64,000 bases of DNA from Acrocarpospora macrocephala (lineage in GTDB: Bacteria; Actinomycetota; Actinomycetes; Streptosporangiales; Streptosporangiaceae), in NCBI RefSeq assembly GCF_009687865.1, contig NZ_BLAE01000069.1:1-64000 (forward strand), written 5' to 3'. A model generated the notes under the pieces. The model searched no databases and was not told where the DNA came from. It saw only the letters and a program-made list of their open reading frames with translations. This document shows positions 62,301 through 64,000 of this stretch, piece after piece. Made by a program: the position numbers and the translations under genes. The stretch's first letter is position 1. Each line of letters begins with the position of its first letter.

Positions 62301-62530
62301 AGTTCCAGCTAGCCGGCAAATTCAACGCCGATACGGCCGCCAAGCTCCGCGACCGTATCGACCGTTCTCAGGAACAGGCCCTCAAGGGCAGGATCCAGCA
62401 CGCCATCAACCCACTGGAGAACTTCATCTCCGAAGCAGGGAAGCCCAACAAGATCGCTGACTCCGCGGTCCGGGCCGCACTCGCCAGAGACGGCCAGGCA
62501 CTCATCGCCGACCTGGCGGAACAGCAGTAA
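59327..62530 (+). CDS. Secreted sugar-dehydrogenase-like multidomain protein (GSDH, PKD, CBM6-like, FIMAH)
   Basis: This 1067-residue protein has a signal peptide at the N-terminus (LMVAFLSSSLLMTSLMPATSVVA). A six-bladed beta-propeller of the glucose/sorbosone dehydrogenase family covers about residues 45-470 (GELGMVGLALAPDF, GHSAGDLLMSDDGYLFIATGD, AMGFRNPF). Next come a PKD domain (TVDFDASATTDPDGDPLTFSWD), a CBM6-like domain (about 690-800), OmpL47/Ig-like repeats, and a C-terminal FIMAH domain (ALITQFQLAGKFNADTAAKL). It probably binds PQQ or acts as a lectin-like oxidoreductase on polysaccharide-derived sugars. ATG 59327 has GGAG upstream. Confidence 0.88.
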   Translation: MPFARRLMVAFLSSSLLMTSLMPATSVVAHPGEHSSPPPPDERFQKVLLENTGLTQPMRISVAPDGRVVYIERDGRVKVWDPTTKASVVAGTVPVRVVGELGMVGLALAPDFATTGHLYLHFSRPDWASSFISRVSRFTLGDDNMLDLSSEKVILDIQHPQGVGGGHSAGDLLMSDDGYLFIATGDNTNCCASRGFPGTDERPGQAGGDAQRTSANTNDLNGKILRIVPKPEGGYDIPEGNLFPVGTAKTRPEIYAMGFRNPFTIGDYDEATGKLWMADYGPDAVLADPQRGPAGHVRVFLMDGPGNYGWPYCTMNNVPYNDWNYVTDQPGPWFDCAAPVNDSPNNTGLVNLPPIKPATVYYTYDKQSYFPELYGGGAMAGPQYHYDAASTSKTKFPEWFDNRRFFFDWTTDWVQTTAFDETGAPAEMHELLPDLDFRKPMDMQFGPDGSLYVLEYGNGWGASNDDSGIYRIDYVEGNRTPAIQTDLSADSGQLPLTVDFDASATTDPDGDPLTFSWDLDGDGTADATGPTASYTYTTSGQFHPRLTVTDSGGAEAIANLSVVAGNTRPTVELTLPEDGRFAEFGQNLPFKVKVTDPEDGTIDCTKVKVTYQLGHNQHGHPMAEATPNADCAGVLVPGRDASHGTNAYVFHVVEASYTDQGGAGDTPALEGSSDVVLHPRQYAASTYQKGLGVGLYTGQLFIPDTGNWFMFPRINLKGVDHLNMEFATRLPGVNFTVHADSPTGPTVASFANVPGTGSTSLSSRVYKWFTTPITDPGGAHDLYFVATWTGGVQPELFARNFQFQTIPDIRVTLDPAAPTGNNGWYTSDVKLTYSGLTAGLWTGQYSINDGTTWVNVPATGIQTVSADVNGTLLYRATDSAGTTSPSGSLPLKVDKTAPGIAAIGVEPKPYGDAESITPVFTASDATSGVSSVKATIDGTGVDSSAPVPLWSLPLGEHTFTVTATDNAGNTATQTITFTTRTSYDEVRALITQFQLAGKFNADTAAKLRDRIDRSQEQALKGRIQHAINPLENFISEAGKPNKIADSAVRAALARDGQALIADLAEQQ

Positions 62531-62536
62531 CCAAGC

Positions 62537-62569
62537 CGGGGAGAGCCTCAGTGCGCGAGGCTCTCCCCG
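62537..62569 (+). terminator. Strong hairpin after the sugar-dehydrogenase-like gene
   Basis: A 13-bp perfect stem (CGGGGAGAGCCTC / GAGGCTCTCCCCG) encloses a 7-base loop and starts six bases after the stop codon. Confidence 0.9.
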
Positions 62570-62579
62570 CCACGCATCT

Positions 62580-62837
62580 CCGCCTCCGCCCGGGCAGGCG
62601 ATGCTGAGCGTTGGTGGCAGTGTGGAAACTCACTTGGTGAGTCCTCATCACTTCGTGGATGGTGGGAATCGGTTCGCCCTTGGCGAAGATTCCGTCGGTG
62701 ATCCGAGCAGTCAGTAGCCCAGCGATTTCCTCGTCGCTCGTGACTTTCCGGCGGTTGTTCGGCTCAGCGGTGGATTCGGGGATGAGAAGGGCGTTTTCTC
62801 GGGGCAATGTGTCTGTGAACATGTCAACGCCGTTCAT
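62580..62837 (-). pseudogene. Possible fragment of a GntR-like winged-helix regulator
   Basis: From ATG 62837 the frame reads ... SDEEIAGLLTARITDGIFAKG and TIHEVMRTHQVSFHTATNA, a pattern like the GntR DNA-binding domain. After that, homology ends and the open frame runs through the terminator into the previous gene, so the protein is probably truncated or frame-shifted. Low confidence. Confidence 0.3.
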
Positions 62838-63007
62838 CTTTGGCTTCCTTGACCGGCAATATCGGATCCTCCACCTCGAACCACACCGCCCGGCCCGCTC
62901 GTCGTCCTTGAACCCCGATGCAGTCGAGATCTGCTCGACCGGCCACAACCCATGGCCGCCGGTACTCTCCGAGCCTGCGTGAGCGCGCACCATCGGCCTG
63001 CTGGTCG

Positions 63008-63336
63008 CTGACCCTGGTCGACAACAACGTGGTGGCCCGGCTGCGGCGGCTCGGGGTGTCCATCGAGGAGGCGTCGGCGGACCTGGGGGCGGACACGTTC
63101 ACCACGTTCCGGCTGGCGACGTTCCCGATGATGCGATCGGTGGCGGGCGGGCTGCTGGCGTTCGCGCTGTCCTTCTTCGAGATCATCGTGACAACGTTCA
63201 CGGCCGGAGCGGGGTCAGGACGCTCCCGATCTGGATCTTCGAGAACCTGTTCAGGCCCAACCAGGCACCGGTGGTGCACGTGGTCGCGGCGGCGCTCATC
63301 CTGCTGTCGGTACTGCCGATCTGGCTGGCCCAGTAG
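63008..63336 (+). pseudogene. Remnant of PotC-type polyamine ABC permease
   Basis: TLVDNNVVARLRRLGVSIEEA and ADLGADTFTTFRLATFPMMR are the EAA-loop region of spermidine/putrescine permeases, followed by LLAFALSFFEIIVTTFTAG. Near 63215 the frame shifts; in the new frame TLPIWIFENLFRPNQAPVV leads to a stop at 63334-63336, again typical of the family C-terminus. The 5' half is absent. The gene is truncated and frame-shifted and is not functional. Confidence 0.8.
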
Positions 63337-63570
63337 ATCACGGGCGAGGCCGCCAGGCCTGTTCTTCGCGGGTTGACGGTCCGCCGGTTGGTGTCCTACT
63401 CCTGATCGGGCGTGGCGGATGGATCTTCGGATGCCGGTGGGTAGGTAGATCTTTTCACGGGGCGCGTGACCTGCGGTTTTGTCGTGGATCTAGGCCAGGT
63501 TTTGTCGTAGGTGCTGGATAGCGTGAGGGTGGTTGTTCGGATCCGCCGGAGCGAAAGGGGGGCACCTTCC
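63337..63570. promoter_or_regulatory. Upstream region with GGTTTTGTCGT direct repeat
   Basis: GGTTTTGTCGT occurs at 63475-63485 and 63498-63508, 23 bases apart (about two helix turns), upstream of the repeat-protein start at 63571. AAGGGGGG lies 12 bases before that ATG. A regulator site or an extended promoter repeat is possible. Confidence 0.45.
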
Positions 63571-64000
63571 ATGCTCGGTTCTCCAATCGACGTGCGGGAT
63601 CCCGCCCGTGCGAAGGGTGCCCGCGGACGCGAGCTGCCCGCGTTCCTGAAGGGCACGATGCTGGACCCTGACTACGTCCCGCCCCAGCGTTCCGCCCACG
63701 ACACCCACGACGACACATACGGCGACGCGCACAGGGACGCGTGCGGCGACGCAGGGCAGCAGAACGCACGGCAGCAGTTCCTCCACGGCCGCTCCACCGA
63801 CCCTGGCCGCTCCACCGACGCCGGTCGCTTCACCGATCCTGGCCGCTCGGCCGATCCTGGCCGCTCGGCCGATCCTGGCCGCTCGGCCGATCCTGACCGC
63901 TCGGCCGATCCTGACCGCTCGGCCGATCCTGACCGCTCGGCCGATCCTGGCCGCTCGGCCGATCCTGGCCGCTCGGCCGATCCTGGCCGCTCGGCTGACG
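63571..64000 (+). CDS. Unrecognised protein with hexapeptide repeats (3' end beyond window)
   Basis: The frame is open from ATG 63571 to the window end (143 codons seen). The first 75 residues are hydrophilic and include RGRELPAFLKGTMLDPDYVPP, which I cannot assign. From about residue 77 the chain is a tandem array of the hexapeptide DPGRSA (variants DPGRST, DPDRSA) with no break to base 64000. No signal peptide or membrane segment is seen. The periodic Arg/Asp pattern suggests an extended, possibly disordered linker. What follows the repeats is unknown, so the function is open. Confidence 0.65.
   Translation, partial: MLGSPIDVRDPARAKGARGRELPAFLKGTMLDPDYVPPQRSAHDTHDDTYGDAHRDACGDAGQQNARQQFLHGRSTDPGRSTDAGRFTDPGRSADPGRSADPGRSADPDRSADPDRSADPDRSADPGRSADPGRSADPGRSAD
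63799..64000 (+). repeat. 18-bp tandem repeat (at least 11 units) at window end
   Basis: Units of 18 bp (consensus GATCCTGGCCGCTCGGCC) start at 63799 and recur every 18 bases to 63997. The first two are divergent and the rest nearly identical (Gly/Asp swap in three). The frame is conserved throughout. The array continues past the window. Confidence 0.95.

Noticed and set aside
62824-63279. Minus-strand frame containing WFEVEDPILPVKEAKDER
   Set aside because: It lies partly antisense to the permease remnant, has no ribosome site, and the peptide fragment could not be tied to a family.
63799-64000. Regular short repeats that could suggest a CRISPR array or repeat satellite
   Set aside because: The unit is 18 bp with no unique spacers, and the repeats keep one open frame encoding a hexapeptide, so it is a coding repeat.

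Overview
The window is high-GC actinomycete chromosome. The signs are GTG and TTG starts, dense ATGA/TGATG gene overlaps, SARP, LAL and NarL-type regulators, Tat and lipoprotein signals, and rare TTA codons in a regulator. The gene style (a DUF6247-like antitoxin, large regulator-rich secondary-metabolite clusters) suggests the Streptosporangiales/Streptomycetales side of Actinomycetota. That placement is inference only.

Bases 1-40.7 kb look like one biosynthetic gene cluster, cut off on the left. It starts inside a modular type I PKS loading module of the KSQ type (Gln in place of the active-site Cys). Next come a membrane protein, a free-standing condensation (C) domain, and a three-gene cassette of carrier protein, AMP ligase and group-IV PLP decarboxylase that should make a carrier-bound decarboxylated amino acid (an amine unit). 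A second free-standing C domain is translationally coupled to an unrecognised Cys-containing protein and a cysteine desulfurase. A roughly 16 kb run of minus-strand genes, almost all overlapping, then reads (in transcription order from 26.8 kb down to 10.5 kb): FabG-type KR, ACP, FabZ-type DH, GcvT-like protein, a fused KS-CLF, nitroreductase, FAD oxidoreductase, epoxide-hydrolase-like enzyme, malonyl transferase, AcpS-like protein, SnoaL/zinc-ribbon protein, alpha/beta hydrolase, second AcpS-like protein, beta-helix protein, ABC exporter (ATPase plus two permeases) and a LuxR-type regulator. On the right flank are an aromatic-type FAD monooxygenase, two SARPs, an aldo-keto reductase, a NarL-type two-component pair, a UbiA prenyltransferase, a LeuA-like synthase, a LAL regulator and an acyl-CoA carboxylase beta subunit.

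My reading is that an iterative (type II-like) reducing PKS built around a fused KS-CLF makes an unsaturated acyl chain. The cassette makes an amine starter or partner, the C domains form amide (or ester) bonds, and the modular PKS adds a further chain. FAD enzymes, hydrolases and possibly sulfur chemistry tailor the product. The enzyme combination does not match a pathway I can name. The product is unknown, and the assignment of all genes to one pathway is inference.

From 40.9 kb the content changes to ordinary and accessory chromosome: a secreted GH92 mannosidase with a strong terminator, a small toxin-antitoxin pair, a secreted substrate-binding protein, a secreted serine hydrolase, a 1.3 kb gene-poor stretch holding a decayed excisionase-type antitoxin/PIN toxin pair, and a membrane NTPase with TPR repeats. 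At 51.6-57.8 kb there is a sugar-uptake and GH2 operon divergent from a LacI regulator. It is followed by a Tat-exported TIM-barrel protein and a large secreted sugar-dehydrogenase-like multidomain protein. The right end carries a broken polyamine-type ABC permease remnant and the start of an unrecognised protein built of hexapeptide repeats that runs off the window.
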